Shown here piece by piece: positions 1 through 9,166 of a DNA stretch of 32,872 bases (positions within the stretch are counted from its first letter, which is position 1; the number at the start of each line of letters is the position of its first letter). This DNA comes from Clostridium sp. (GTDB lineage: Bacteria; Bacillota; Clostridia; Clostridiales; Clostridiaceae), in NCBI GenBank assembly GCA_015058405.1, contig SVCL01000080.1, positions 1 to 32,872 of the forward strand, given 5' to 3'. A model generated the notes under the pieces. That model saw only the letters and a program-made list of their open reading frames with translations. It had not been told where the DNA came from and did not search any database. Both the position numbers and the translations under genes were made by a program.

Positions 1-1
1 G

Positions 2-31
2 GATGATCTAAAAATTAAAGATAAGAAATAA
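2..31 (+). CDS. possible 3' end of a gene entering from the left
   Basis: One frame reads DDLKIKDKK and then a TAA stop, directly followed by a strong hairpin with a T-rich right flank. This is what the tail of a rightward gene looks like. Only nine codons are visible, so the product cannot be named and the call may be chance. Confidence 0.3.
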   Translation, partial: DDLKIKDKK

Positions 32-97
32 TAAAATCCCTATAAAGATAATTGAGGTGTGATGTAAATCTCAATAACTTTATAGGGATATTTTATT
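31..97. terminator. hairpin terminator, probably bidirectional
   Basis: A long stem pairs about 31-47 and 51-56 with 70-75 and 78-96, with a 13-nt loop and small bulges. On the minus strand a T-rich run follows the stem, so it can end the leftward glycosyltransferase transcript. On the plus strand TATTTTATT follows, so it can also end a gene entering from the left. Confidence 0.75.
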
Positions 98-143
98 ACT
101 ATTTTTGAAGCAATAAAAGACGCCAAAACTTTTACGCTTACAA

Positions 144-2012
144 TTATTTAACTTTATTTACATGAAAATATGGTTGCATGTTTTGAGTAAATAGATTCAT
201 AATTAATTTCATTTGTGATGATGATAATTCTTTAAATTGTAACCCAATTATATTATCAGTAATTCTACGTATGGTGCATTTAAAGTTAATATTATTAACA
301 ACTAAGTCTACATTTGTGTTTGTATATAGGCTTAGACATTCATCTAAAACTATTCCAACACCTTGTTCTGAGATATCTAATAATTTACCCATAATTGAAG
401 TTGAAGAATCTATGACTAATTTTACTGGGATTTTATCTTTTATTGTAATTCTTTCACTTAATCTAAATATTGGTTTTTGATAAGCAACCTTTATAGAAGT
501 AGCAGCTCCAATAAAGTTGAATATACTCCAAATTAAATTTAACATAAATGCACCTAAATCTAGTGTGCCGTTAATAACTGAAGGTATTGATATTATCCAA
601 GATAAAATAGTAGCAATTATCAAGATTATGTGAGGCAAAACAATATTAAAATTGAATTTTTTCTTATCATATCTTATATCTTTAGAAGTAACATTGAAAT
701 TTATTTTTAATGAAAAAATTTCTTTAAGTATAGAAATACTTAAATGAGGTGCCATAGTTATATCATAGTAGTGAGCCCATAAAAGATTTCTAGTACCAGG
801 AGAAAGTGCTTTAAATATAATAAATTGTCCTAATAAAAATGGAATATACACTTTTGATAAATTTTCTAAGGAAGAATTTATTATTAAAGTCCTTGTAAAT
901 AAGAAAATTAGAGGACATAATATATAAATCATTTTTTGTAAATTAGAAAACCAATAAATGATTCCGTCTATATAAGCAATTTTTTGTTTTAAATTTAATC
1001 CTTTTAGTTTTAATAAATTAATGTGCTTGAAAACTTGTAAGTTTCCTCTACACCATCGATCTCTTTGTTTAACTAATTCAGTAAATGTAGTTGCACTTAG
1101 ACCTAAAACTAATTCTTCATTTACAAAAATAGAATCATAACCTTTTTCTTGTAACATTAGTCCAACAGCCATGTCTTCAGTTATAGAGAATGTTGGATAA
1201 CCATTAATTTCATCTATATATTTTCGCCTGAAAATAGCATTAGTACCAACATGTAATACAGAATTTAAGGAAGCTCGAGCTTCTTGTATATCTCTCATAA
1301 AAAAGTCTTGTTCATTTGGAATATATCTTGATAAATTATATTGATACATATCTTGGTTATAATAAACTTGAGGAGTTTGTACAAAAGCTACATTTTCTTT
1401 AACAAAGTATCCAATTGTTTTTGTTAAAAACTCCTTTTTAGGAATCATGTCTGCATCTAATATAGCAAATAAGTCACCTGTTATATATTTTAGAGCATTA
1501 TTTATATTACCAGCTTTAGCATGGCTATTATCTTCTCTGGTTATATAGCCTATATTATATTTATCACATAATATTTTTAAATTTTCTCTTCTACCATCAT
1601 CACAAATATATATTTTAATCTTATTTTTAGGGTAATCTAAGTTGGTACAAGCAGCTATAGTTTTCTCAAGTAAAGATAAAGATTCATTATATGTACAAAT
1701 TAAAACATCAACAGTAGGAATATTATCTTTTTCAAAATCATCTAGTGTTCTTAAGTCTAAGTTATATTCTTGACTAAATATATATTGGAAAATGAAAAAA
1801 GATATTAAACCCATAAATTCTGCTAAGAATAAAATAGTACCCAGTAGAGATGGTAAAAAACCAGAATTTACTGGTATAACAGTCAATCTCCAGCTTATAT
1901 ATACTAAACATACTATAGTATTTATAATTAAAAGAACTTTACGACATATAAAGAATCTTTTTGATAATAAAAAAAATAGTATTAGTAAAAAAGTTGTAAT
2001 TATTGTATACAT
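144..2012 (-). CDS. membrane glycosyltransferase family 2 with C-terminal PilZ domain (BcsA-like)
   Basis: A processive, membrane-bound GT2 enzyme of the cellulose-synthase type, expected to polymerise and export a polysaccharide under c-di-GMP control. It is 622 aa from the ATG at 2012, chosen because AAAGGAG lies just upstream; the in-frame ATG at 2033 would place that site inside the coding region. Hydrophobic helices cover about residues 2-80. The GT2 motifs follow in order: CDDG (137-140), DAD (186-188), TED (278-280) and QRDRW (316-320). More helices lie at about 350-410 and 455-510. A PilZ domain starts near 517 with RLSER (RxxxR) and DISEQG (DxSxxG, 546-551), the two c-di-GMP-binding signatures. 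No BcsB, BcsZ or other synthase partner is adjacent, so the polymer is unknown. It is divergent from a glycan-modification pair. Confidence 0.9.
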   Translation of the reverse strand: MYTIITTFLLILFFLLSKRFFICRKVLLIINTIVCLVYISWRLTVIPVNSGFLPSLLGTILFLAEFMGLISFFIFQYIFSQEYNLDLRTLDDFEKDNIPTVDVLICTYNESLSLLEKTIAACTNLDYPKNKIKIYICDDGRRENLKILCDKYNIGYITREDNSHAKAGNINNALKYITGDLFAILDADMIPKKEFLTKTIGYFVKENVAFVQTPQVYYNQDMYQYNLSRYIPNEQDFFMRDIQEARASLNSVLHVGTNAIFRRKYIDEINGYPTFSITEDMAVGLMLQEKGYDSIFVNEELVLGLSATTFTELVKQRDRWCRGNLQVFKHINLLKLKGLNLKQKIAYIDGIIYWFSNLQKMIYILCPLIFLFTRTLIINSSLENLSKVYIPFLLGQFIIFKALSPGTRNLLWAHYYDITMAPHLSISILKEIFSLKINFNVTSKDIRYDKKKFNFNIVLPHIILIIATILSWIISIPSVINGTLDLGAFMLNLIWSIFNFIGAATSIKVAYQKPIFRLSERITIKDKIPVKLVIDSSTSIMGKLLDISEQGVGIVLDECLSLYTNTNVDLVVNNINFKCTIRRITDNIIGLQFKELSSSQMKLIMNLFTQNMQPYFHVNKVK

Positions 2013-2247
2013 TTTTTTTTCTCCTTTGATCATTTTGAAAAATATGTCGAATATTATACTTTATAAGTATATGATAGAATCGATTAATTATACAAGTGTT
2101 TTATTAGAGTAACAATATGGTATAAATGAGATAAGAATCAAGATTATCCTTTAGTATTAATTTATAAGATTATAAATACTGTAATGAAAATTTAATATTA
2201 TCCGAAAATATAAATATGAATTTTAAAATATAGTGGGGGGCAATACA

Positions 2248-4236
2248 GTGAAAGAATTAATTTTAGAAATTGAGAACCTTATTAATCAAGGGTTATTAGA
2301 AGAAGCAGAAGCTGCAATATTTGCTAACAAAGATAATATTGATTTAGATATAGCAGGCTCTATGATGAGTATAATTGAGTTTTATAGAGGAAATATAGAT
2401 AAAGCTATGTCATATGTTCAAAAAGGTCTAATGAATAATATTAATAATGGTGATTTATATTTTAATATGGGGTTACTTTATGAAAGTAAAAAAGAATACA
2501 ATAGAGCTTATTTAGCATATGAACAAGCTATTAGATATATTACAGATGAAGAAAAAGCTAATGTTATTATAGACTATATGGTTAATTTAAAGAAAAATTT
2601 CAATATAACAGTAAGAAATTATTCAATAATTTTATTAACACATAACAACTTAGAATATACTAAGCTTTGTATAAAGAGCATAAGATTGCATGATGTGCTT
2701 AATAATTATGAAATTATAGTTGTAGATAACAATTCTACTGATGGAACAGTAGAATGGCTAAAACAGCAAGAAGGAATAAGATACATATTAAATAATGAAA
2801 ATAAAGGATTCCCAGCAGGATGTAATCAAGGAATAAAAATAGCTAATAAGAAAAATGATATATTTTTATTAAATAATGATACAGTTTTAATGCAAAATTC
2901 AATATTTAATTTGAGGATGGGATTATATTCAGGTGAAGATGTAGGGGCTACAGGAGCCACTAGTAATAGTGTATCTAATCGTCAAATGATATCTTATAAG
3001 TTTGATGATTTTAATGATTATGTTAATTATTCTAAATTAAATAATATTTGTGATGAAAGTTCATATGTAAATAGGATTAAGCTTGTTGGATTTGCTATGT
3101 TTATAAGACGAGATGTATTAGATAAGGTTGGTTATTTAGACGAAAGATTTACTCCTGGTAATTTTGAAGATGATGATTTAAGTTATAGGATAATAAAAGA
3201 AGGATATAAACTATTATTATGTAAAGATAGCTATATACATCATTTTGGAAGTATAACTTTTAGTAGTGTAAATCAAGACTATAAAAAGCTTATGACTACA
3301 AATTCTAAGAAGTTTAAGGAAAAATGGGGATTTTCAAGTGAATATTCTTCTAACATAAGAATGGACCTAATAAATAATATAAAAAAGAATAAAAATGATG
3401 AATTCAATGTTTTAGAAGTTGGATGTGCTTGTGGAGCTACACTTTTAGAAATAAAGAATATGTATCCTAATAGTAATATTTATGGAATTGAATTAAATGA
3501 TAATGCTGCAGCTGTAGGAAGGAATTTTGCAGATATAAGAAGTGAAAATATAGAAAGTTCTGAGTTGACTTATACTGAAAAAAGTTTTGATTATATTATT
3601 TTAGGAGATGTATTAGAGCATCTAGTAAATCCAGGTAAAGTTTTAGAAAACTTAAAGAGATATTTAAAGGATGATGGAATAATAATTGCAAGTATACCAA
3701 ATGTAATGCATTATTCAGTGATTAAAAATCTTATAAATGGAAGATGGAAATATGAGGATTCTGGAATATTAGATAAGACTCATTTAAGATTCTTTACTAA
3801 AGAAGAAATTTTAGAATTATTCTGTAATAGTGGATTTGAAGTTTTTGATTTACAGAGTATTAATGTAGTAAAGGAAGAAGATCAAAGCTTTATTAATGAA
3901 TTAAAGCTTATGGCTGATAAACCAATGGCGGAAGAATATTCTGCATATCAGTATTTGATTTTTGCTCAAAAAATAGAGTATAAGTTAGGTATTAGTAAAA
4001 AAATAAGATTTTTATTAAGAAGAATTGAGATGAATATTGATGTGGAAAGTAATACTAGAGAATTGTTAAAGTATTTACAAGAAGAAAAAGCATCAGCACG
4101 AGATATATATGTAGAGATAATGCAAGGAATTGTTAAAAAGGATGAAGTTGCAAAATATATGATTGATATTTGTAAGCTTAATAAATTAGATGACGTAGCT
4201 TTAGAACTTATTAATTATATTACAGAAGAAGTGTAA
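2248..4236 (+). CDS. TPR - glycosyltransferase family 2 - SAM methyltransferase fusion protein
   Basis: A three-module protein, about 663 aa. The likely start is the GTG at 2248, since the G-rich site GGGGGG ends 7 nt upstream; an in-frame GTG at 2233 overlaps that site. Residues 1-110 are helical TPR-like repeats with alternating small residues. From about 123 a GT-A fold GT2 domain shows SIILLTHNN, VVDNNSTDGT, a GFPAGCNQG loop and NND as the DxD-type metal site near 210. From about 388 a class I methyltransferase shows VLEVGCACG (SAM motif I), YGIELN and DVLEHL. The last ~130 residues are helical and unassigned. Such fusions occur in surface-glycan and flagellin-glycosylation loci of clostridia, but no flagellin is visible here. 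The gene next downstream is another glycosyltransferase. The acceptor and sugar cannot be inferred. Confidence 0.88.
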   Translation: MKELILEIENLINQGLLEEAEAAIFANKDNIDLDIAGSMMSIIEFYRGNIDKAMSYVQKGLMNNINNGDLYFNMGLLYESKKEYNRAYLAYEQAIRYITDEEKANVIIDYMVNLKKNFNITVRNYSIILLTHNNLEYTKLCIKSIRLHDVLNNYEIIVVDNNSTDGTVEWLKQQEGIRYILNNENKGFPAGCNQGIKIANKKNDIFLLNNDTVLMQNSIFNLRMGLYSGEDVGATGATSNSVSNRQMISYKFDDFNDYVNYSKLNNICDESSYVNRIKLVGFAMFIRRDVLDKVGYLDERFTPGNFEDDDLSYRIIKEGYKLLLCKDSYIHHFGSITFSSVNQDYKKLMTTNSKKFKEKWGFSSEYSSNIRMDLINNIKKNKNDEFNVLEVGCACGATLLEIKNMYPNSNIYGIELNDNAAAVGRNFADIRSENIESSELTYTEKSFDYIILGDVLEHLVNPGKVLENLKRYLKDDGIIIASIPNVMHYSVIKNLINGRWKYEDSGILDKTHLRFFTKEEILELFCNSGFEVFDLQSINVVKEEDQSFINELKLMADKPMAEEYSAYQYLIFAQKIEYKLGISKKIRFLLRRIEMNIDVESNTRELLKYLQEEKASARDIYVEIMQGIVKKDEVAKYMIDICKLNKLDDVALELINYITEEV

Positions 4237-4318
4237 GAAGTAAAATATAGATAAAGAAGAAAGTTTATTATATACAATTAATTGGAATATTGTGTAGTGT
4301 TTTTTTATGGAGGATATT

Positions 4319-4984
4319 ATGGAGAATAGTGTGGCTTTTATTACTTGTGTAAATGATGAAGAAACTTATAAAGAAAGTTTATTATATATTGATAGGTTAA
4401 TTATTCCTAAAGGATTTACTATTGAGAAAATTGCAATTAGAGATGCTAAAAGCATTACATCTGGATATAATGAGGCAATGAAAAAATGTAAATCAAAATA
4501 TAAAGTATATTTACATCAAGATACTTTTATTATTAATCAAAATTTTATAAACGATATGCTAAAAATATTTTCTGATAAAAATGTAGGGATGTTTGGAGCA
4601 GTAGGAAGTATAGATGTACCTGAAAATGCTGTATGGTGGGAAAGTCAGCGTATTTATGGAAGTATTTGTGATAATGTAGGTCTTATTATGAGTGAAAAAA
4701 ATCATAATTATATGGACTATGACATAAATGAAGAATATAAAAAAGTAGAAGCAATAGATGGTCTTATAATGGTAACTCAATATGATGTTAAGTGGAGAGA
4801 AGATATTTTTGATGGATGGCATTTTTATGATGTATCTCAATCTGCTGAGTTTGTAAGAAATGGATATGATGTAGTAGTTCCAAAACAAGAATCTTCTTGG
4901 TATATACATGATTGTGGATATATTGAGTTAGGTGATGATTATCAAAAATATAGACTAAGATTCATAGAGGAATATAAAAAGTAA
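4319..4984 (+). CDS. StrF-type glycosyltransferase-like protein (Glyco_tranf_2_5 family)
   Basis: About 221 aa from the ATG at 4319, which has GGAGG five bases upstream; the ATG at 4307 overlaps that site. The sequence starts like a GT-A enzyme (VAFITCVND), contains SGYNEAMKKCKSKYKVYLHQDT with an HQD in place of the usual DxD, and ends with WHFYDVSQS and a YIHDCGY stretch. This pattern fits the StrF/Glyco_tranf_2_5 group found in glycan clusters of Firmicutes. It lies 82 bp behind the TPR-GT2-methyltransferase gene in the same direction and is closed by a perfect terminator, so the two are probably one transcription unit. The donor and acceptor are unknown. Confidence 0.75.
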   Translation: MENSVAFITCVNDEETYKESLLYIDRLIIPKGFTIEKIAIRDAKSITSGYNEAMKKCKSKYKVYLHQDTFIINQNFINDMLKIFSDKNVGMFGAVGSIDVPENAVWWESQRIYGSICDNVGLIMSEKNHNYMDYDINEEYKKVEAIDGLIMVTQYDVKWREDIFDGWHFYDVSQSAEFVRNGYDVVVPKQESSWYIHDCGYIELGDDYQKYRLRFIEEYKK

Positions 4985-5029
4985 AAATGAACTATATCTC
5001 TTATTTAGTAAGAGATATAGTTCATTTTT
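4983..5029. terminator. perfect bidirectional hairpin terminator between convergent genes
   Basis: Two perfectly complementary 21-base arms (4983-5003 and 5009-5029) enclose a 5-nt loop. The left arm begins with an A run and the right arm ends in a T run, so the signal works on both strands. It separates the rightward glycosyltransferase from the leftward metallophosphoesterase. Confidence 0.92.
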
Positions 5030-5033
5030 GTTT

Positions 5034-5864
5034 TCAATTTAACATAAATTCATCTATTTTTTTGCCTTTATTGGTAATAGCTTTTACTTTGAAGTTATTA
5101 TGATTTATATCTACTAAAAGGTAATGATATATAGCTATAGGAGGAATTACAATTCCTTCTTTGCTTTTATATTTATTTTTTAGCTTTTCGCCTGCCCCTC
5201 CTGTAATAACTTGTGGGATATTATCTATTATTCGTCTTGAATAATTATGTTCATGTCCAGAGAAAACTATATCGATATTACACTCAGCAAGAGTTTTCCA
5301 AAAGTCATTTCTAAGCTCTGGATATAGGTCAAGGCAATGTCCAAGGTGAGCACCAGTAGGATAAGCTGGTGAATGTATAAAGACAAGTTTGTATTTATCG
5401 CAATTGTGAGTAATATCTTTTAGCCAGGAAAGTTGAGCGGTGCTTACTTTGTGAACTTCTTTAGGATGAAATGAATTTAATACTATTATTCTAGTATTAA
5501 AAAAGTCTTTATAATAAACAGTTTGATTGTAGTGCTTTAATGAATTGTTAGGGTGAACATTATAATAAAATTGGTGTAGTATTTTTTCATAGGAGTCATT
5601 TAAAGGAAAAATATTTACTTCATGATTCCCTACTACAGGTAAAAGTGTTATGTTTGGGGTGTAATTATTAATAATATCTTTTAGCTCAAAGAGTTGTTTA
5701 ATTAGAATTTCCTCATTAATTCCTCCAGCAACTGTATCACCAAGGAGAACCATAAACTCAGGTTTTGGATTTAGGTTAGAAATTTGATTCATAATTGAAT
5801 GAAGTATTTTTTTGTTTATACCATTTTCTTTTCCTTTAGAATCTCCCCATATTACAAATCTCAA
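5034..5864 (-). CDS. calcineurin-like metallophosphoesterase
   Basis: A dinuclear-metal phosphoesterase of the purple-acid-phosphatase-like class. From the TTG start at 5864 (276 aa) the metal ligands appear in order: D8 in GDSKG, GDTVAGG (D43), GNHE (N80, H81), H164 in FIHSP, and GHEH (H204, H206). All five blocks of the family are present, so it should be active. The TTG is preferred because AAGGAG (5878-5873) lies 8 bases upstream of it. The GTG at 5873 touches the ribosome site and would have no spacing. No signal peptide is seen, so it is probably cytoplasmic. The preceding kinase-like gene stops at 5870, inside the same short stretch, which suggests translational coupling. The substrate (phosphoprotein, nucleotide or lipid) is unknown. 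Confidence 0.87.
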   Translation of the reverse strand: MRFVIWGDSKGKENGINKKILHSIMNQISNLNPKPEFMVLLGDTVAGGINEEILIKQLFELKDIINNYTPNITLLPVVGNHEVNIFPLNDSYEKILHQFYYNVHPNNSLKHYNQTVYYKDFFNTRIIVLNSFHPKEVHKVSTAQLSWLKDITHNCDKYKLVFIHSPAYPTGAHLGHCLDLYPELRNDFWKTLAECNIDIVFSGHEHNYSRRIIDNIPQVITGGAGEKLKNKYKSKEGIVIPPIAIYHYLLVDINHNNFKVKAITNKGKKIDEFMLN

Positions 5865-5869
5865 AAAAT

Positions 5870-6430
5870 TCACTCCTTAAAATTTTTACTAAGTTTTTGC
5901 CAGTTTGAATATAAATCTGAATGATTAATTTTTACAAATTTTAAAAACTTGTTTTTAAAATTAAGTTTATCTAAATCATGTAATAGTATACGAGGGTAGG
6001 AATATTTTTTTTTCATAGCTTTAGCTGTATCAATAATCTTAATATTATTATTACTTAATAGAAAAAGATGAAATAAGGCTGAATCTAATCTTGAATAGCC
6101 TACATAGTTCATTGCGTTATAAATTTCTATAATTTTGTTACAAACATTTAAGTCTAAAGGGTTGACTTTTAGATAGTTATCTAGAGAAATTCCAGATACT
6201 AATTCTCTAATGATGTAGTTATCTCCATATTCATATAGCCTTGGAAAGTGATTATCTATTTGCGCAATAAGAAGAGAATGAAGTTCTTCCTTAAAAGCAG
6301 TTTCCTTTTTAAATATCTTTATACATCTATTATCATTTATTTTATATACGGAGCCTTGAGTGCCTTTACCTAAGAGTTCTAGACTTTGTATATTTAATCC
6401 ATTGTATGATTTTATTTGAATCACCTTCAT
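5870..6430 (-). CDS. minimal protein-kinase-like protein, degenerate catalytic loop
   Basis: A 186-aa protein with a protein-kinase N-lobe: glycine-rich loop GKGTQGSVYK (21-30) and the ATP-anchoring lysine in CIKIF (K38). The hinge-like IIRELVSG follows. The catalytic loop reads RLDSALFHLF instead of HRDxxxxN, and the DFG position reads IDT. It is thus an atypical kinase or a pseudokinase of the short bacterial type (compare the YrzF-like group), about 80 residues shorter than a full kinase domain. The ATG at 6430 has no clear ribosome site upstream; the only one (AAGGTG) lies inside the first codons. It is transcribed leftward and coupled to the phosphoesterase, hinting at an opposing kinase/phosphatase function. 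The partner is unknown. Confidence 0.72.
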   Translation of the reverse strand: MKVIQIKSYNGLNIQSLELLGKGTQGSVYKINDNRCIKIFKKETAFKEELHSLLIAQIDNHFPRLYEYGDNYIIRELVSGISLDNYLKVNPLDLNVCNKIIEIYNAMNYVGYSRLDSALFHLFLLSNNNIKIIDTAKAMKKKYSYPRILLHDLDKLNFKNKFLKFVKINHSDLYSNWQKLSKNFKE

Positions 6431-6520
6431 TTAATAATAATATTAATATATGATAAAAGGTTTAAAATGTATAATTGATTTTTTGAAGTTTGAATATAAA
6501 TATAGTATTTGAAAAAAATA

Positions 6521-6549
6521 TTGACATAAGGTGCGATACAAGTTATTAT
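6521..6549 (+). promoter_or_regulatory. sigma-A promoter of the S-box operon
   Basis: TTGACA (6521-6526), a 17-base spacer, and TATTAT (6544-6549). It lies about 23 bases upstream of the riboswitch P1 stem, the expected place for initiation. Confidence 0.8.
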
Positions 6550-6571
6550 TAATCAGTAATTAAATATTATA

Positions 6572-6680
6572 TTCTTATCAAGAGTGGTAGAGGGACTGGC
6601 CCTATGATACCCGGCAACCTATTTATAAGTTTTATAAAGTGTGGTGCTAATTCCTGTAGCTTTTAGCTAGTAGATGAGAA
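6572..6680 (+). promoter_or_regulatory. SAM-I (S-box) riboswitch aptamer
   Basis: The conserved core is easily read: a CAAGAG kink-turn element, GAGGGACTGGCCC, GATACCCGGCAACC and a later GTGGTGCTAATTCC. P1 forms between 6572-6579 and 6673-6680 with one G-U pair. In this class SAM binding stabilises P1 and lets a downstream terminator form, turning genes off when SAM is abundant. It controls the ECF transporter that follows, so the substrate is probably linked to methionine or SAM supply. Confidence 0.95.
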
Positions 6681-6699
6681 ACTGTAAATATGTTTTTTC

Positions 6700-6732
6700 A
6701 AGCGCTAGAAATAAAAGGTCTAGTGCTTTTTT
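6700..6732 (+). terminator. riboswitch expression-platform terminator
   Basis: A hairpin of 6700-6709 with 6719-6728 (AAGCGCTAGA and its complement, one G-U) followed by a T run. It lies between the SAM-I aptamer and the transporter gene. The exact antiterminator pairing was not resolved by eye. Confidence 0.85.
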
Positions 6733-6841
6733 ACTTGTAGGATATTTTGATTAAAGTACCATTATTACTGGTATTACTGGCTTTTATTTATGTAATACGG
6801 TGGAGATAAGATAAACAATGATTGACAAAGGAGAGGTGAAT

Positions 6842-9166
6842 ATGGGTAATAAAATAGCAATTAAAACTATAGTGGCTATTGGTATTGGAGCAGCGGTATT
6901 TATGATACTTGGACGTTTTGGTTCTATTCCTTCAGGTATACCAAATACTAACTTGGAAACTAGTTATGCATTTTTAGCATTAATGTCAGTTATATTTGGA
7001 CCAATGGCTGGTGCGGCTATTGGTTTTATAGGACATACATTAAAGGATTTAATGATTACGGGAAGTCCATGGTTTAGTTGGATAATTGCTTCAAGTGTTA
7101 CTGGTTTAATAATTGGTTTAAGTAAAAGAAGAATAAATATAGAAGAGGGGAACTTTAGTAAAAAGCAAGTAATAAGATTTAACATATATCAAATTGTAGC
7201 TAATGTAATAGCATGGTTTATTGTTGCTCCAACTTTAGATATTGTAATATATAGCGAACCTTTAGATAAACTTTATTTACAAGGGGCTGTAGCTGGTATA
7301 TCTAATATTGTAATAGTAGGAACACTTGGTTCTTCATTATTATATACATATGCAAAAACTAGAACTAAAAAGGGAAGTTTATCTAAGGAAGTAAATGATG
7401 AGGTGTCTAAGGTAAAAAATAATATTAATTCAGATGTAGAAAATAGGAAAGAAGATTCTACAAAAAAGGCAGTAATCGAATTTAAAGATTTTACTTTTAA
7501 ATATAATGCTCAAAAGGAACCTACATTAAAAAATATTAATTTAAGTATATATGAAGGCGAAAAAGTTCTTATAGTAGGACCATCAGGTTCAGGAAAGAGT
7601 ACCCTTTCTAATGCTATAAATGGATTAGTGCCTTTTATGTATGATGGAGAAATAAGTGGTTCTCTAAAAATTAATGGTAAAGAAACAAGAGATATGAGTA
7701 TATTTGAATTATCTAATAAGGTTGGAACTGTACTTCAAGATCCAGATAGTCAATTTATTGGGTTAACAGTAGCGGAGGATATAGCTTTTAAATTAGAAAA
7801 TGATTGTATTTCCCAAGAAATAATGAAGGAAAAGGTAGAAAGAGTGTCTAAGGTAGTAGGGATAGATACTCACTTAGCTTCTTCACCACATAGTTTGTCT
7901 GGTGGACAAAAGCAACGTGTTACTTTAGGTGGAGTTATGGTTTCGGATGCAGAAATACTTTTATTTGATGAGCCTCTTGCAAGCTTAGATCCTGCAACAG
8001 GAAAAACTTCGATAGAACTTATTGATAAAATTCAAAAACAAGATAATAAGACTATTGTTATAATAGAGCATAGATTGGAAGATGTGTTACATTGTAACGT
8101 AGATAGAATTGTAGTAGTAGATAATGGACAAATAGTTGGAGATTTAACTACAGCAGAACTTTTAAGTACAAATCTTTTAAAGGAAACAGGAATAAGAGAA
8201 CCTTTATACATAACTGCATTAAAATATGCTGGAGTAAATGTAACTAAAGAAATAAATCCTGAATCTATAGAAACTTTAAAAGTAGATGATGTAAAAGAAA
8301 ATCTTAATAAGTGGTATGAAGAAGGCAATGAAGAAGCAGCTGAATTAGATTCAGAAACTATACTTGAAGTTGATAATATTAGATTTGGTTATAGTGAAGA
8401 AAAAGAAATCTTAAAAGGTGTATCTTTCAAGATTAATAAAGGCGAAATGGTTAGTATAGTAGGAAGAAATGGTGCAGGAAAATCTACTATATCTAAACTT
8501 ATAAGTGGTTTCTATAAACCAAGTAGTGGAGATATACTGCTAAATGGACGTAGTTTATTAAATGATAGCATTAAGGAAAGATCTGAAAAGATAGGTGTAG
8601 TTATGCAAAATCCTAATGCTATGATATCTAAAACTATGATATTTGATGAAGTAGCACTTGGTCTTAGAATTAGAGGAGTTCAAGAAGAAGAAGTTAAAGA
8701 AAGAGTATATGAAACTTTAAAGGTTTGTGGATTATATGAATTCCGTAATTGGCCAATATCAGCTTTAAGTTTTGGTCAAAAGAAACGTGTAACTATTGCA
8801 TCAATTTTAGTTTTAAATCCAGAAGTTATAATTCTAGACGAACCAACTGCAGGTCAAGATTTTAGACATTATAGTGATATAATGGAATTTTTAAAAGAAA
8901 TAAATAAGAGAGGCGTAACTATTATAATGATAACTCATGATATGCATTTAATGCTTGAGTATACTAATAGAGCTATAGTTTTATCTAATGGATTAAAGAT
9001 AGCAGAAGATAGTGCGGCTAATGTACTTACAGATAAAGATGTAATAGAAAAAGCTAACTTAAAGGAAACTTCTCTTTATGAATTAGCGTTAAAGTCAGGA
9101 GTCGAAAATCCTAGACAGTTTGTTAAGAAGTTTATTAATTATGATAGAAAGGTTAGAGAAATATGA
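6842..9166 (+). CDS. ECF transporter: UPF0397-type S component fused to two ABC ATPase domains
   Basis: One 774-aa polypeptide joins three ECF importer parts. Residues 1-180 form a membrane S component with the UPF0397 family pattern ([42 protein letters not shown]). A charged linker follows. ATPase 1 starts near 211, with Walker [10 protein letters not shown] (~247), LSGGQKQR (~352) and LLFDEP (~373). ATPase 2 starts near 506, with GRNGAGKST (~541), signature LSFGQKKR (~642) and [10 protein letters not shown] (~663). Both nucleotide sites look intact. Start 6842 is chosen because GGAG sits 8 bases upstream; the ATG at 6818 precedes that site. In related Firmicutes the S component is usually a separate gene next to a double ATPase. 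Control by a SAM-I riboswitch suggests a methionine- or SAM-related solute. The substrate is not proven by sequence. Confidence 0.9.
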   Translation: MGNKIAIKTIVAIGIGAAVFMILGRFGSIPSGIPNTNLETSYAFLALMSVIFGPMAGAAIGFIGHTLKDLMITGSPWFSWIIASSVTGLIIGLSKRRINIEEGNFSKKQVIRFNIYQIVANVIAWFIVAPTLDIVIYSEPLDKLYLQGAVAGISNIVIVGTLGSSLLYTYAKTRTKKGSLSKEVNDEVSKVKNNINSDVENRKEDSTKKAVIEFKDFTFKYNAQKEPTLKNINLSIYEGEKVLIVGPSGSGKSTLSNAINGLVPFMYDGEISGSLKINGKETRDMSIFELSNKVGTVLQDPDSQFIGLTVAEDIAFKLENDCISQEIMKEKVERVSKVVGIDTHLASSPHSLSGGQKQRVTLGGVMVSDAEILLFDEPLASLDPATGKTSIELIDKIQKQDNKTIVIIEHRLEDVLHCNVDRIVVVDNGQIVGDLTTAELLSTNLLKETGIREPLYITALKYAGVNVTKEINPESIETLKVDDVKENLNKWYEEGNEEAAELDSETILEVDNIRFGYSEEKEILKGVSFKINKGEMVSIVGRNGAGKSTISKLISGFYKPSSGDILLNGRSLLNDSIKERSEKIGVVMQNPNAMISKTMIFDEVALGLRIRGVQEEEVKERVYETLKVCGLYEFRNWPISALSFGQKKRVTIASILVLNPEVIILDEPTAGQDFRHYSDIMEFLKEINKRGVTIIMITHDMHLMLEYTNRAIVLSNGLKIAEDSAANVLTDKDVIEKANLKETSLYELALKSGVENPRQFVKKFINYDRKVREI

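Noticed and set aside
1792..2112. 106-codon plus-strand frame opposite the glycosyltransferase N-terminus
   Set aside because: It lies antisense to a gene with clear motifs, has no ribosome site and reads like the complement of membrane-helix codons.
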